Assembly: GCA_017480285.1 (NCBI GenBank)
Contig: JAFVAX010000039.1
Coordinates: 1-64,000 of the forward strand
Origin: Paludibacteraceae bacterium
Lineage (GTDB): Bacteria > Bacteroidota > Bacteroidia > Bacteroidales > Paludibacteraceae
Direction of reading: 5' to 3'
Length of the DNA stretch: 64,000 nucleotides
In this document: one piece after another, positions 27,189 to 36,755 of the stretch
Numbering within the stretch: the first letter of the stretch is position 1
Layout of the letters: the number at the start of each line of letters is the position of its first letter
Position numbers and translations under genes: made by a program
Notes under the pieces: model-generated
What the model was told of the DNA's origin: nothing
Databases searched by the model: none
The model's input: only the letters and a program-made list of their open reading frames with translations

Positions 27189-29261
27189 GTGAAAACCAAC
27201 CTTATACTATTTCTTATATTTGCTACCTTCTTGCACTTACGGGCGCAGGAAGGTGGCAATGTGTCTAAAGGTGATACTACAACATATTATTCTGCTGATT
27301 TAGACGAGGTTGTTGTTTTGCAAAGTTCGGACAAAAGCCTTGTTACACAACATTTGGATGCTAACTTTCTGGATATGCAATTGCTGGATAAAATGCCAAA
27401 GTTAGCAGGTTCGGCTGACCCGCTCAGGTATGTCCAAACATTAGGTGGTGTTACTACGAACAGCGAGACGCAGACAGGTCTGAGTATTCAAGGTTGCGAC
27501 CCGCATCAGAGTATAATCAGCATAAGCGATGCACCCATTTACTATCCAAATCATCTGATGGGACTTTTCTCGGTTTTTTCAGCCGGACATTTCAGTACTC
27601 TCAAAATAGAACGGGGTACGCACGATGCGTCAATGCCAAATAGAGTGGGGGGATTGGTTGATTTTCAACCAAAACATCTATTTAGAGCCGATTCTGCAAA
27701 GTTCCGACCAAATGCGGATATTTCAGTAGGGCTAATACATACCGAAGGCACTTTGGCATTACCCATTAGCCGAAAGCAATCGCTTGTCGTGTCGGCACGG
27801 CTGTCATATATCAACCTGCTATATTCCAAACTTTTGCGTTTTAATGGGATAAAAACCAAATACGATTTTGAGGATGCAAATATAACTTATTCAATCAATC
27901 CGTCAGATAAAGATTCTATTTTAATTACATCCTTTTTCAGCCACGACAGACTTCGTCTTACCACCGATATGCTCTCTGTGAACATACCATGGTATAATGC
28001 GCTTGGGGCTTTTTCGTGGAAACGCAGTCTTGATAAAGGCACTTTCTGCCTGAACCTTAACGGAAGTACATACCAAAACCGTTTAAGTGTAGAAGATTAT
28101 AAAGACAAAGATACAGATAAGTATGTTAAAACAGAACTTGGTGTCTCAAGTGTAGATATAAAACCCTTTTGGTCAAATACCTTCCAAAACAAATATACAG
28201 TCATGGCAGGGGCGGAATACTGCCACTATTTCAATCGACCCATTTCGTTTGAGTACAGAAATTTCTTCCATCTCACTCAAGAAAAGCACAACTCTTTGCA
28301 ACATGCCGATGAAGCGAGTGTTTTTGCTGATTTTCAACATTCTGTAAGTTGCCATTTTTCATATAGTGTAGGTTTGAGAGGAAATATGTATGTCAATAAA
28401 AAAGTGTTCTTGTCGCTTGACCCGCGTATCACTCTAAAGACTAAAATAACCAATAACCACCAACTAAGTCTGCATTATGGCATTTATCATCAGTATCTGC
28501 ACAGGTCTGCACTTCTGTCAGGAGGTCTGCCTACTGATTTTTATATGCTCGCTGATACTCTTTTCAAACCCGAAATGGCTCATACGCTTGAACTTAACTA
28601 CTTAGGCAGTTGGCTCAATAATAAATATACACTTACTGTTTCTGTTTGGTTCAAACAATTATACAACCTGTTAGAACAAAAAGGAAACATAGCGGATGTT
28701 TTGCTCTCAAACGCTGATTATCTGCAGTCTATACTTAAAGGCGATGGCAGAAACTACGGGGCAAGTCTGTCGTTTAACAAAACCCGCGGTGTCGTAACCG
28801 GCTATTTCTCATATACATTGAGTTGGGCAAACCGCCGATGGCCACAACTCGACGAGAGTAGAAAATATACTTTCCGATCAAATCAAGACAGGCGGCATAA
28901 TTTTAATTTGTCGCTGTCTGTGCATATAAGAAAAAAATGGACAATAAGTACCTTGTTTGTGCTTGCTTCAGGACAACCATATACAGCACCCGAAGAACTT
29001 TATATGTTGAACCGACAAATCATTTGCCGGTATGGAAGGCATAATGCTGCTACAATGCCCTTGTATCATCGTTTGGATTTGTCCGCATCGTATAGTTTCA
29101 TAAAAAATAAAGATAAGGAAATAGGTGTAAGTGTCTCAATTTATAACCTTTACCAACATCGTAACCCACAGTTTTTTGTACTCAAAAGAGATGGCAACCT
29201 TACTTTCTTCTCATATCTGAGTACCATTATACCTTCTTTAGATTTTTATGTCAAGATATAG
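27189..29261 (+). CDS. TonB-dependent receptor-like outer-membrane protein
   Basis: GTG start 27189; signal peptide LILFLIFATFLHLRAQ; then a plug domain (SADPLRYVQTLGGVTTNSE, GLSIQGCDPHQS) and a 22-strand-type barrel with alternating aromatic strands up to the C-terminal LDFYVKI. 690 aa. The N-terminal carboxypeptidase-like domain of many Bacteroidota receptors is missing and only a short TonB-box-like region (YYSADLDEVVVL) is seen. Coupled to the DUF4249 gene by a 14-nt overlap. Confidence 0.82.
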   Translation: MKTNLILFLIFATFLHLRAQEGGNVSKGDTTTYYSADLDEVVVLQSSDKSLVTQHLDANFLDMQLLDKMPKLAGSADPLRYVQTLGGVTTNSETQTGLSIQGCDPHQSIISISDAPIYYPNHLMGLFSVFSAGHFSTLKIERGTHDASMPNRVGGLVDFQPKHLFRADSAKFRPNADISVGLIHTEGTLALPISRKQSLVVSARLSYINLLYSKLLRFNGIKTKYDFEDANITYSINPSDKDSILITSFFSHDRLRLTTDMLSVNIPWYNALGAFSWKRSLDKGTFCLNLNGSTYQNRLSVEDYKDKDTDKYVKTELGVSSVDIKPFWSNTFQNKYTVMAGAEYCHYFNRPISFEYRNFFHLTQEKHNSLQHADEASVFADFQHSVSCHFSYSVGLRGNMYVNKKVFLSLDPRITLKTKITNNHQLSLHYGIYHQYLHRSALLSGGLPTDFYMLADTLFKPEMAHTLELNYLGSWLNNKYTLTVSVWFKQLYNLLEQKGNIADVLLSNADYLQSILKGDGRNYGASLSFNKTRGVVTGYFSYTLSWANRRWPQLDESRKYTFRSNQDRRHNFNLSLSVHIRKKWTISTLFVLASGQPYTAPEELYMLNRQIICRYGRHNAATMPLYHRLDLSASYSFIKNKDKEIGVSVSIYNLYQHRNPQFFVLKRDGNLTFFSYLSTIIPSLDFYVKI

Positions 29262-30102
29262 TTTCATAATAATGCTTTTCTTGTTGTTGGTTTCCTGTTC
29301 CCATCAACCACACTTGCAACCCAATATAGTTGTCGAAGGTTGGATAGAACAAGGCAAGCCACCCGTTGTTATGCTTCACGAGAGTGTCAGTTCTGACAAA
29401 ATCGGCGACTGGTACACAACCGACGAACTGAAAAATCTTGTTATAAACTGGGGAAAAGTAACAATAAGCGATGGAGAAAAAGATATTATCCTAACAGGCA
29501 AAACGGATACAATGTACATGCCACCTTATATCTATACCACCGGTAAGATGCTCGGTGAAGCAGGCAAACGCTACACTATAAAAGTTGAATATAGCGGACT
29601 GACTGTTATCGGTGAAACACAATTGCTTACCCCGCCTTCGTTTGAGCAAATAGAAATAAAACAATTAAAAGATAACACTTTCTCTATTATCGGTAAGTTT
29701 GTCGAAAAAGATATGCCATATTCCGGATATGCTCTTTTCGGAAAAAAACAAGGTGAAAAACAATATACACTCTGTTTTAATGGGGTCTTTTCATCCGTAA
29801 ATACTAACGATACCTTGTTTGTTGATATTTACAAAGCCTCAAACGCTATGAGTTCTGATAACGGACTTAAAACACATTATGTCCTTAACGATACTATATC
29901 CATCCGTTTTAGCCGACTTGACGAACAGGCTTACGAATTTTGGAATAAATATCAATCCCTATCTTTTAGCAATTCACTCATTTTCTCACCCGTCTATGAG
30001 AACTATCCAACCAACCTTACAGGCGGATTGGGCTATTTCTTCGCATACGGCGCAACTTATTATAACTTTATCCTAAATATGGATACTGTTATCAATTTTT
30101 AA
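29248..30102 (+). CDS. DUF4249-type outer-membrane lipoprotein
   Basis: Signal peptide with lipobox (LLLVSC), then the family opening NIVVEGWIEQGKPPVVMLHES. 284 aa. DUF4249 lipoproteins are regularly encoded next to TonB-dependent receptors in Bacteroidota and probably form a surface lid or substrate-capture partner. The start overlaps the receptor end. Confidence 0.78.
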   Translation: MSRYSFIIMLFLLLVSCSHQPHLQPNIVVEGWIEQGKPPVVMLHESVSSDKIGDWYTTDELKNLVINWGKVTISDGEKDIILTGKTDTMYMPPYIYTTGKMLGEAGKRYTIKVEYSGLTVIGETQLLTPPSFEQIEIKQLKDNTFSIIGKFVEKDMPYSGYALFGKKQGEKQYTLCFNGVFSSVNTNDTLFVDIYKASNAMSSDNGLKTHYVLNDTISIRFSRLDEQAYEFWNKYQSLSFSNSLIFSPVYENYPTNLTGGLGYFFAYGATYYNFILNMDTVINF

Positions 30103-30128
30103 GATTTTATATCTGTATTTTTAAGTTT

Positions 30129-30145
30129 TGTGTAAAAAATACGCA
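30129..30145. promoter_or_regulatory. Upstream operator for the Nudix regulator (site 1)
   Basis: TGTGTAAAAAATACGCA, an imperfect 7-3-7 palindrome upstream of the -33 box. Its mirror-like partner is at 30181. The pair brackets the promoter, as expected for an autorepressor. Confidence 0.55.
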
Positions 30146-30150
30146 AAAGA

Positions 30151-30182
30151 TTTGCAGAATTAATATTTTTGTATTATCTTTG
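30151..30182 (+). promoter_or_regulatory. Promoter of the Nudix regulator gene
   Basis: TTTG 30151-30154, 20-nt spacer, TATCTTTG 30175-30182. Confidence 0.7.
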
Positions 30183-30197
30183 CGTAAAAATTACACA
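30181..30197. promoter_or_regulatory. Downstream operator for the Nudix regulator (site 2)
   Basis: TGCGTAAAAATTACACA, palindrome with one mismatch, covering the end of the -7 box and the likely transcription start. Centre-to-centre distance to site 1 is 52 bp, about five helical turns. Confidence 0.6.
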
Positions 30198-30209
30198 GAA
30201 CTATTCCCT

Positions 30210-30923
30210 ATGTACAAACCTGACTATAAAAAAACTGCCGACGGATATGCATACGACTATCCCCGTGCATCAATAACAACCGACTGCGTTATCTTCGGTT
30301 TCAACGGACACGACCTGCAAGTGCTGCTCATACGGCGAGGCGTTGAGCCATATAAAGACTCGTGGGCTTTGCCCGGTGGCTTCCTCAAGATGAACGAGAC
30401 AGTGGCTGAATGTGCTTTTCGTGAACTGCAAGAAGAAACAACTCTCCAACCTGAGACATTAGAGCAGTTCGGAGTATTCTCCGATGTTGAGCGAGACCCT
30501 CGAGGAAGAGTCGTTACAATAGCCTTCTATGCCCTCGTCAAACAAGCCCTCGTCAAAGGAGGCGACGACGCAGCAGACGCACAGTGGTTCCCACTCAAAC
30601 AACTGCCACATCTCGCCTTCGACCACTACGACATCTTGAAAGAAGCACAACTCGCACTCAAGCGCGATATTCACCACCAACCCGTTGCCTTCCGATTGCT
30701 CGCCGAACACTTCAGTATGACACAACTGCAACGACTCTATGAGGACATTCTTGAGACGCAGTTCGACCGAAGAAACTTCTACAAAAAAATGCTCGCATCA
30801 GGGGTCATCACCGAGCAAAAACCCGAAGACGATGCAAAACACAAACTGAAAAAACTATTCTCTTTCAACCTCACTGCATACGCAGATATGAAAAAGAAAA
30901 GTACAAACAATCAGGAATTTTAA
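30210..30923 (+). CDS. NrtR-like transcriptional regulator (Nudix domain plus winged helix)
   Basis: Residues ~20-150 are a Nudix fold with box GGFLKMNETVAECAFRELQEE; the C-terminal ~80 residues form the winged helix typical of NrtR and related regulators (HFSMTQLQRLYEDILE, FDRRNFYKKMLASG). Such proteins sense ADP-ribose or sugars and repress NAD or sugar-use genes. Start ATG 30210 is preferred because codons further up overlap the operator. 237 aa. Two matching palindromes around its own promoter suggest autorepression. The regulated pathway cannot be told from this window. Confidence 0.82.
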   Translation: MYKPDYKKTADGYAYDYPRASITTDCVIFGFNGHDLQVLLIRRGVEPYKDSWALPGGFLKMNETVAECAFRELQEETTLQPETLEQFGVFSDVERDPRGRVVTIAFYALVKQALVKGGDDAADAQWFPLKQLPHLAFDHYDILKEAQLALKRDIHHQPVAFRLLAEHFSMTQLQRLYEDILETQFDRRNFYKKMLASGVITEQKPEDDAKHKLKKLFSFNLTAYADMKKKSTNNQEF

Positions 30924-30959
30924 TCAACCTTAATTATTCACTTCTAATTCTTTTTGGCT

Positions 30960-31694
30960 ATGTTATTCACTAACAAAAAACACACACAAGAACCATCCGC
31001 TACACCTCTGAACGATGGAAAAACACATGTCTTCAACCTTATCATACTCGACGAAAGCGGCAGTATGGCAATCATAGAAAACGCTGCACGAAACGGATGC
31101 AACGAAGTGCTCTCAGGGATCCGAAAAGCACAAAAAAACGAAAACGAACTCGTTCAGCATGTCTCACTGCTCCCCTTCTCTACCGGCAAACTCAAGTATA
31201 TCTTCAACAACGAAACGGCTGAAAAAACACACGATATAGGCCAAGAGTATTCCCCCTCAGGGTGCACCGCACTCTACGACGCTATGGGCTTCTCACTCAC
31301 TGCATTAGAAAAAGAAGTCGATAAATATGAAGACGCTATCGGACTCGTAACCGTCATAACCGACGGCGAAGAAAATTCATCAGTCGAATACTCCGGCAAA
31401 AACATTTACGAACTCGTTGAACGACTCAAGAAAAAAGGATGGACATTCGCTTTCATGGGCGCTAACCAGGATGTTATGAAAGTGGCACAGTCGCTCAATA
31501 TCAACAATGCACGAGAGTTCGAATACACTGAGGACGGTATGACAGGCGCTTTCGATCAAGAAGTACAGGCAAAAGGACGATTCTGGGACCGACTCAAAGG
31601 TAACCGTAAAGCAACTCAAGGTATGTCAAGAGAAGACCGGCAAGCATTCTACGCACAAGTGGAAAAAAATACAAACTACTACGACGAGAAATGA
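30960..31694 (+). CDS. VWA-domain protein
   Basis: A von Willebrand factor A domain fills residues ~20-190, with the metal-ion site DESGS, the Thr of CTALYDA and TDGEEN. No signal peptide and no membrane helix, so cytoplasmic. 244 aa. Cytoplasmic VWA proteins of this type often act with partner ATPases or stress proteins, but none is adjacent. Confidence 0.8.
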   Translation: MLFTNKKHTQEPSATPLNDGKTHVFNLIILDESGSMAIIENAARNGCNEVLSGIRKAQKNENELVQHVSLLPFSTGKLKYIFNNETAEKTHDIGQEYSPSGCTALYDAMGFSLTALEKEVDKYEDAIGLVTVITDGEENSSVEYSGKNIYELVERLKKKGWTFAFMGANQDVMKVAQSLNINNAREFEYTEDGMTGAFDQEVQAKGRFWDRLKGNRKATQGMSREDRQAFYAQVEKNTNYYDEK

Positions 31695-31697
31695 AAA

Positions 31698-31729
31698 TTT
31701 GCATTTGTGAGAAAAAATAATTAACTTTG
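31698..31729 (+). promoter_or_regulatory. Promoter of the FKBP lipoprotein gene
   Basis: TTTG 31698-31701, 20-nt spacer, TAACTTTG 31722-31729. Confidence 0.7.
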
Positions 31730-31750
31730 CAGAAAAAAAATAAAAAAACG

Positions 31751-32221
31751 ATGAAAAAGTTTTTACCCGTACTGCTCTGTGTCCTCTCTCTCGCTTCCTG
31801 CAAACAAGACAAATGGATCGACTGGAAACTGCAAAACGAACTCTATATGACTGCCGTGAGACAGCAGACCGACCTGCAAAGCCTGCCTAACGGCATAATG
31901 TACAAAGTGCGTAGCAAAGGCAACCTGACCGATGCCAAACCAAGCATCGCATCAACGGTTACAGTTACCTATGAGACGCAACTCGTCAACGGAATGATGA
32001 TTGACAGCGGCTCAAATGTGTCGTTTCAAATGTCATCCATAATAGAAGGACTCGCAGAAGGGATAAAACAGATGCATGTACACGCCGACTACGACTTTTA
32101 TGTGCCTTGGGAATTGGCATACGGCAAAGACGGCAACGGCGACGAGGGAACAACCAAAAAATTTATACCACCATATTCTGCACTCTATTTCAGAGTCCAC
32201 CTCTCAAGCGTAACTAATTAG
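31751..32221 (+). CDS. FKBP-type peptidyl-prolyl isomerase, lipoprotein
   Basis: ATG 31751; lipobox LASC (Cys near 17). FKBP fold in the second half: VTVTYETQLVNGMMIDSG, IIEGLAEGIKQM, DFYVPWELAYG, IPPYSALYFRVHL. 156 aa. Acts on proline bonds of periplasmic or outer-membrane proteins. Confidence 0.85.
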   Translation: MKKFLPVLLCVLSLASCKQDKWIDWKLQNELYMTAVRQQTDLQSLPNGIMYKVRSKGNLTDAKPSIASTVTVTYETQLVNGMMIDSGSNVSFQMSSIIEGLAEGIKQMHVHADYDFYVPWELAYGKDGNGDEGTTKKFIPPYSALYFRVHLSSVTN

Positions 32222-32327
32222 TTGTTAGTTGATATTTCAACGCTAACCCTCATCCTGAACTTGTTTCAGGATCTTAATCCAACTTCCAACAGCGAAGCGG
32301 TCTATTAATCTTCTAATTCTTCAAACG
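32222..32327. repeat. Short palindromic repeats between fkbp and the next gene
   Basis: One CTCATCCTGAACTTGTTTCAG unit (32249-32269) and one CTTCCAACAGCGAAGCGGTC unit (about 32282-32302), both also found in other gaps. Confidence 0.7.
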
Positions 32328-33200
32328 ATGAAAAATTACTTTGCACTATTCGCAATCTTTTGCTTTTTACTTTTCTCAAAACCTTGTCTTATTTCCGCCG
32401 ACGAGTACCACGAACTGCTCAAAGAGTCTATCGCTGCCGACATACTCGGTGAAGACGGCGAGATAGGACAACTCATACCACTGCTTGAGGTCAGTATGGG
32501 CGAGCAAGTCGGTACTATGTTCGCACAGTATGCTCAGCAACAGTTGGCAGAAGATATCGCCACTATGTATGAGCCTTCATACAAAAAATATGTAACGACC
32601 GACGACCTTAGGTGGATTATAAATTGGTCAAACAATGAACGACAAAAGGCTATAAGCAAGAAGGTGATACAGAAAGTTGCAAACATCAATCAAGACCAAC
32701 AGGTGATGCAATATCTTGCACAAATAGCAACCGGCATAACCAATATCGTAAACGGAGAAAAAGCATCCGATTTGGAGGAAATACCCTGCTCTGAAAATTA
32801 TAGAAAGGCGTTTGATCAATACATAGCAAACGCTAACCTGCAAGAGACAATGCAAAACCTCATGGATGGCTTCATTAGGCAAATGGTATCGCAAAAGAAA
32901 CTATCGGTGGATAAATTGTCCGCAGAAACAAAAAATGCCCTCTCTGACTATGCTTTCAGGGCTACTAAAAACCTTTGTTTGCTTTTGATAAAAGACTCAC
33001 TTACTGAAGAAGATCTCAATTATTTTTCGGAAAATACAAAATCGCAGGCCTATCAAAACCTGCAAAAGGCATCGATAGAGATAGCAAGCGACCCCGATAT
33101 GGTGGGCACTGCACTGTTAGAAGGGTTTTCAAAATGGACCGAAAAAAACTATCCTGACAAAAAAGAAATTATAGAAAATCTTAAAAAGCAGATAAAATAA
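32328..33200 (+). CDS. Exported helical protein of unknown function
   Basis: Signal peptide (ALFAIFCFLLFSKPCLISA), then an all-helical 270-residue protein. Two segments (VTTDDLRWIINWSNNERQKA and LTEEDLNYFSENTKSQAYQN) resemble the DUF2059 pattern, suggesting an internal repeat of that domain. The function of this family is unknown. Similarity judged by eye only. Confidence 0.6.
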   Translation: MKNYFALFAIFCFLLFSKPCLISADEYHELLKESIAADILGEDGEIGQLIPLLEVSMGEQVGTMFAQYAQQQLAEDIATMYEPSYKKYVTTDDLRWIINWSNNERQKAISKKVIQKVANINQDQQVMQYLAQIATGITNIVNGEKASDLEEIPCSENYRKAFDQYIANANLQETMQNLMDGFIRQMVSQKKLSVDKLSAETKNALSDYAFRATKNLCLLLIKDSLTEEDLNYFSENTKSQAYQNLQKASIEIASDPDMVGTALLEGFSKWTEKNYPDKKEIIENLKKQIK

Positions 33201-33290
33201 TTAAAAATTGTGAAAAAAATTTTAATAATTCAAAAAAAAATCGTAAATTTGTAAGCTATATGAAAAAAATGTAATAAACTGTATATTTCT

Positions 33291-34655
33291 ATGAGTAATG
33301 TTATCAAACTGAAACGTGGTCTGAACATTAAGATGTCAGGAGTGGCAAAGCCTGAAATAGGTACTGTCAGCCGTCCTGACATTTTTTATGTCGTTCCCGA
33401 CCACTTCGCCGGTATCACACCAAGACTTGATGTGAAAGAAGGCGAACAAGTGAAAGCAGGGCAAAGCCTCTTCCACGACAAACGCTTCACTCAGATGATG
33501 TTCCCTGCACCCGTGAGCGGCAAAGTGCTTGCCGTCAATCGCGGAGAAAAACGCAAGATAATGAGCATCTCTATCGAAGCCGAACGCGATGTGCAGTATG
33601 TGCACTTTGATGCCGATATCGACAAAATGAACGGCGAAGAAATCAAACAACTTATCCTTCGAGCAGGACTGTGGAGTTATATCAAACAACGCCCATACGA
33701 CTGCATCGCCAACCCCGAGAACCAACCAAAAGCGGTTTTCGTTTCGGCTTTCTCTACCGCACCACTCGCGCCCGACTATGCCTTCCTACTCAAAGATCAA
33801 GCGCAAGACCTGCAAGCAGGACTTACAGCACTTTCAAAGATGGCTGGAAAAGAGGTGAACCTCAACCTCCGACACGGGGCAAACAACAGCCTTTTCCATT
33901 CGCTCAAGAATGTAGTACTCACTGAGTTCGACGGACCTCACCCCGCCGGAAATGTAGGTGTGCAACTCAACCACATCAACCCCGTCAACAAGGGCGAAAC
34001 AGTATGGACAGTCAATGTTCAGGATGTTGCCGTCATCGGTCGTCTGTTCACCAAAGGGCAAGTTGACCTGCACCGTGTCGTCGCACTGACCGGACCAATG
34101 TGTGTCGAGCCGAAGTACTATCGCGTACTGCCCGGAACACCGCTTGAGAAACTCTTCGCAGGTAATGCCGAAAAAGGTGTGCCCGTTCGCTATGTCGCCG
34201 GCGATGTACTCTCAGGACATCAAGTCGAAATCGACGAGTTTGTCGCACCCTTCGACAATCAATATACACTTATTGACGATGGCTCTGAGACACACGAGTT
34301 TATGGGTTGGATTATGCCTCGACTGAAGACCTTCAGTCGAAACTGCTCCGTACCCTCCGCTTGGCTGCGTTGCATAACCAAAGCCGAAGACTATAACTAC
34401 GATGCCCGACTCCTTGGTGGCCGCCGTGCTATCATAGTCAGTGGCGAATACGATAAGGTGTTCCCCATGGACATCTATCCCGAATACCTCATTAAGGCAA
34501 TGATTGCGGGGAATATCGACAAGATGGAACAACTCGGAGCATACGAAGTCGCACCCGAAGACTTTGCTCTACCCGAATATGTCTGCACAAGCAAGATGCC
34601 TCTGCAAGCAATAGTCAGAAAAGCATTGGATAATATGAAACAAGAACTTGAATAA
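33291..34655 (+). CDS. nqrA: Na+-translocating NADH:quinone reductase subunit A
   Basis: 454 aa peripheral subunit with N-terminal biotinyl-like fold (IKLKRGLNIKMSG, KVKEGEQVKAGQSLFHDK-like) and the NqrA core (FDGPHPAGNVGVQLNH, PRLKTFSRNCSVPSAW). First gene of the nqr operon. A weak -7 box TAAATTTG lies at 33244-33251. Confidence 0.93.
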   Translation: MSNVIKLKRGLNIKMSGVAKPEIGTVSRPDIFYVVPDHFAGITPRLDVKEGEQVKAGQSLFHDKRFTQMMFPAPVSGKVLAVNRGEKRKIMSISIEAERDVQYVHFDADIDKMNGEEIKQLILRAGLWSYIKQRPYDCIANPENQPKAVFVSAFSTAPLAPDYAFLLKDQAQDLQAGLTALSKMAGKEVNLNLRHGANNSLFHSLKNVVLTEFDGPHPAGNVGVQLNHINPVNKGETVWTVNVQDVAVIGRLFTKGQVDLHRVVALTGPMCVEPKYYRVLPGTPLEKLFAGNAEKGVPVRYVAGDVLSGHQVEIDEFVAPFDNQYTLIDDGSETHEFMGWIMPRLKTFSRNCSVPSAWLRCITKAEDYNYDARLLGGRRAIIVSGEYDKVFPMDIYPEYLIKAMIAGNIDKMEQLGAYEVAPEDFALPEYVCTSKMPLQAIVRKALDNMKQELE

Positions 34656-34711
34656 TTGATATTTGATATACAACGCAATATTAATTATTAACTATTAACT
34701 GTTAAATTTCT

Positions 34712-35941
34712 ATGAATTGGTTATATAATATAGTAGAAAAACTTCGTCCGCAGTTTGAAGAAGGCGGGAAGTTCCATTCTCTCCATTCGCTTTTCGACGG
34801 GTTTGATACCTTTCTTTTCACTCCCAATACAACATCAAAGCGTTTTGGAGCACAAATACACGATGCTACCGACTCGAAAAGAACGATGATAATCGTCGTA
34901 CTTGCTCTCGTGCCGGCTATGCTGTTCGGTATGTTCAACATCGGCTATCAGCATTTCCTCGCAACAGGAGAAATAGTAGCCGGCGGTTTGACAGCCGCAC
35001 TGTTCTGGAAAGCCTTTGCTTTCGGACTCTTGGCACTTCTGCCGTTCATCATCGTCAGTTATGTCGTTGGTCTCGGTATTGAGTTCACCGTTGCACAATG
35101 GAAAAAAGAAGAGATAGCAGAAGGATTCCTCGTTACAGGTTTCATCATCCCCCTTATCGTGCCTATCGACACCCCTCTGTGGATGGTCGCTATCGCTACC
35201 GCTTTTGCAGTTATCTTCGCTAAAGAAATCTTTGGCGGTACAGGCTACAATATCTTTAATGTGGCTCTCGTAACCCGTGCCTTCCTTTTCTTTGCTTATC
35301 CTACCAAGATGTCAGGCGACAAAGTCTTTGTTCGTACAGACGGCACTTGGGGATGGGACAATGTACAACCCCTCGTTGACGGCTTTACAGGTGCTACACC
35401 TTTAGGACAAATGGCTACTGCACAAGAAGCAACCGTTCAACTGCACGACACCGTTGGTGGTAGTCTCGGTTTCCTTGACGCTATGAACGGACTCTACCCG
35501 GGCTCTGTCGGCGAGACTTGCGTATGGGCAATACTACTCGGTGCTTGCCTGTTGCTTCTGACAGGTGTGGCTTCGTGGAAAACAATGCTCAGCATCTTTG
35601 TCGGTGGAGGTCTCACTGCCTTCCTTTTCAATATATCAGGCATTGATAATGCCGTGGCTAACACACCTTGGTATATGCACCTCGTGCTTGGCGGTTTCGC
35701 TTTCGGCGCTGTCTTTATGGCTACCGACCCCGTAACTTCTGCCCGAACAGAATGTGGCAAGTGGATATACGGCTTCCTTATCGGTGTCATGGCAATCACT
35801 ATCCGTGTGCTTAACCCGGGCTATCCCGAAGGAATGATGCTTGCTATCTTGCTTATGAACGCTTTTGCACCACTTATCGACTGGTGTGTCGTTCAAGCAA
35901 ACATCAACAAAAGAATGAAACGTGCAACTGTAAAACAATAA
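34712..35941 (+). CDS. nqrB: Na+-translocating NADH:quinone reductase subunit B
   Basis: 409 aa, about ten membrane helices. Covalent FMN site on Thr in DGFTGATPLGQM, conserved TGYNIFNVALVTRAFLFFAYP. It is a central sodium-pumping subunit. Confidence 0.95.
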   Translation: MNWLYNIVEKLRPQFEEGGKFHSLHSLFDGFDTFLFTPNTTSKRFGAQIHDATDSKRTMIIVVLALVPAMLFGMFNIGYQHFLATGEIVAGGLTAALFWKAFAFGLLALLPFIIVSYVVGLGIEFTVAQWKKEEIAEGFLVTGFIIPLIVPIDTPLWMVAIATAFAVIFAKEIFGGTGYNIFNVALVTRAFLFFAYPTKMSGDKVFVRTDGTWGWDNVQPLVDGFTGATPLGQMATAQEATVQLHDTVGGSLGFLDAMNGLYPGSVGETCVWAILLGACLLLLTGVASWKTMLSIFVGGGLTAFLFNISGIDNAVANTPWYMHLVLGGFAFGAVFMATDPVTSARTECGKWIYGFLIGVMAITIRVLNPGYPEGMMLAILLMNAFAPLIDWCVVQANINKRMKRATVKQ

Positions 35942-35947
35942 TAGATT

Positions 35948-36739
35948 ATGAAAAAAATAGATACAAACAGCAATGTTTACACCATAATCTATGCAACGGT
36001 TATGGTTGTAATCGTGGCTCTGCTTTTGGCGGTTGTCTCTTCCGCTCTCAAACCAAAGCAAGAAGCCAATAAAGAACTTGACAGAAAAAAACAAGTACTC
36101 TCATCGCTCAATCTCAACCTTAAAGAGATAAAAGATGTTGACGCTAAATACGCTGAACTCATAAGCGAACAACAAATTAACGGCAAACAGGTACTTGTCG
36201 CTACACTCGAAGACGGCTCAAAGAAATACATCATACGAATGGATGGTGCAGGTCTTTGGGGCGCTATATGGGGATATATCGCACTCAATGACGACAAAAA
36301 CACTATCTACGGAACATATTTCAACCACGAGAGTGAAACTCCCGGACTTGGTGGCGAAATAACTACACGCAACTTCCAAGAACGATTCAACAACAAACAT
36401 ATTCACTCTGCTCTCGGTTATCTTGTTGAAATCGTCAAAGGTGAAGCAACAGGCGAACAAGTGCAAGCCATCTCTGGTGCTACCATAACCTCAAAAGGCG
36501 TGGAGACAATGATCAATACTACACTTGCAGAATATGCCGACTTCCTTCAAGACAATACCGAGGTACCAACCGTAGCAACTGAAAAATGTTGCACTTGCAC
36601 CTGTCCATGCTGTGTGGATACCTGCAAATGTGGTGAAAACGATGCCTGCGTTGAAGGTTGCGACTGTCAATGTTGCAAGAAAGATGAAGGCTGCTGCCCG
36701 AAATGTCAAAAGTCTTGTGCTAAGCAAAATGCTGAATAA
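35948..36739 (+). CDS. nqrC: Na+-translocating NADH:quinone reductase subunit C with a Cys-rich tail
   Basis: One N-terminal membrane helix and a periplasmic FMN-binding domain; FMN is attached to Thr in AISGATITSKGVE. The family domain ends near residue 205. Residues ~212-263 are an extra tail with 17 cysteines (pairs CC, CxC and CxxC, for example CTCTCPCC and CDCQCC) and many Lys/Glu. Such a metallothionein-like tail is not a normal part of NqrC. The frame is intact up to TAA and nqrD follows 16 nt later, so the tail is not an assembly break. Confidence 0.93.
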   Translation: MKKIDTNSNVYTIIYATVMVVIVALLLAVVSSALKPKQEANKELDRKKQVLSSLNLNLKEIKDVDAKYAELISEQQINGKQVLVATLEDGSKKYIIRMDGAGLWGAIWGYIALNDDKNTIYGTYFNHESETPGLGGEITTRNFQERFNNKHIHSALGYLVEIVKGEATGEQVQAISGATITSKGVETMINTTLAEYADFLQDNTEVPTVATEKCCTCTCPCCVDTCKCGENDACVEGCDCQCCKKDEGCCPKCQKSCAKQNAE

Positions 36740-36755
36740 TAAATTTTGAAGAATT

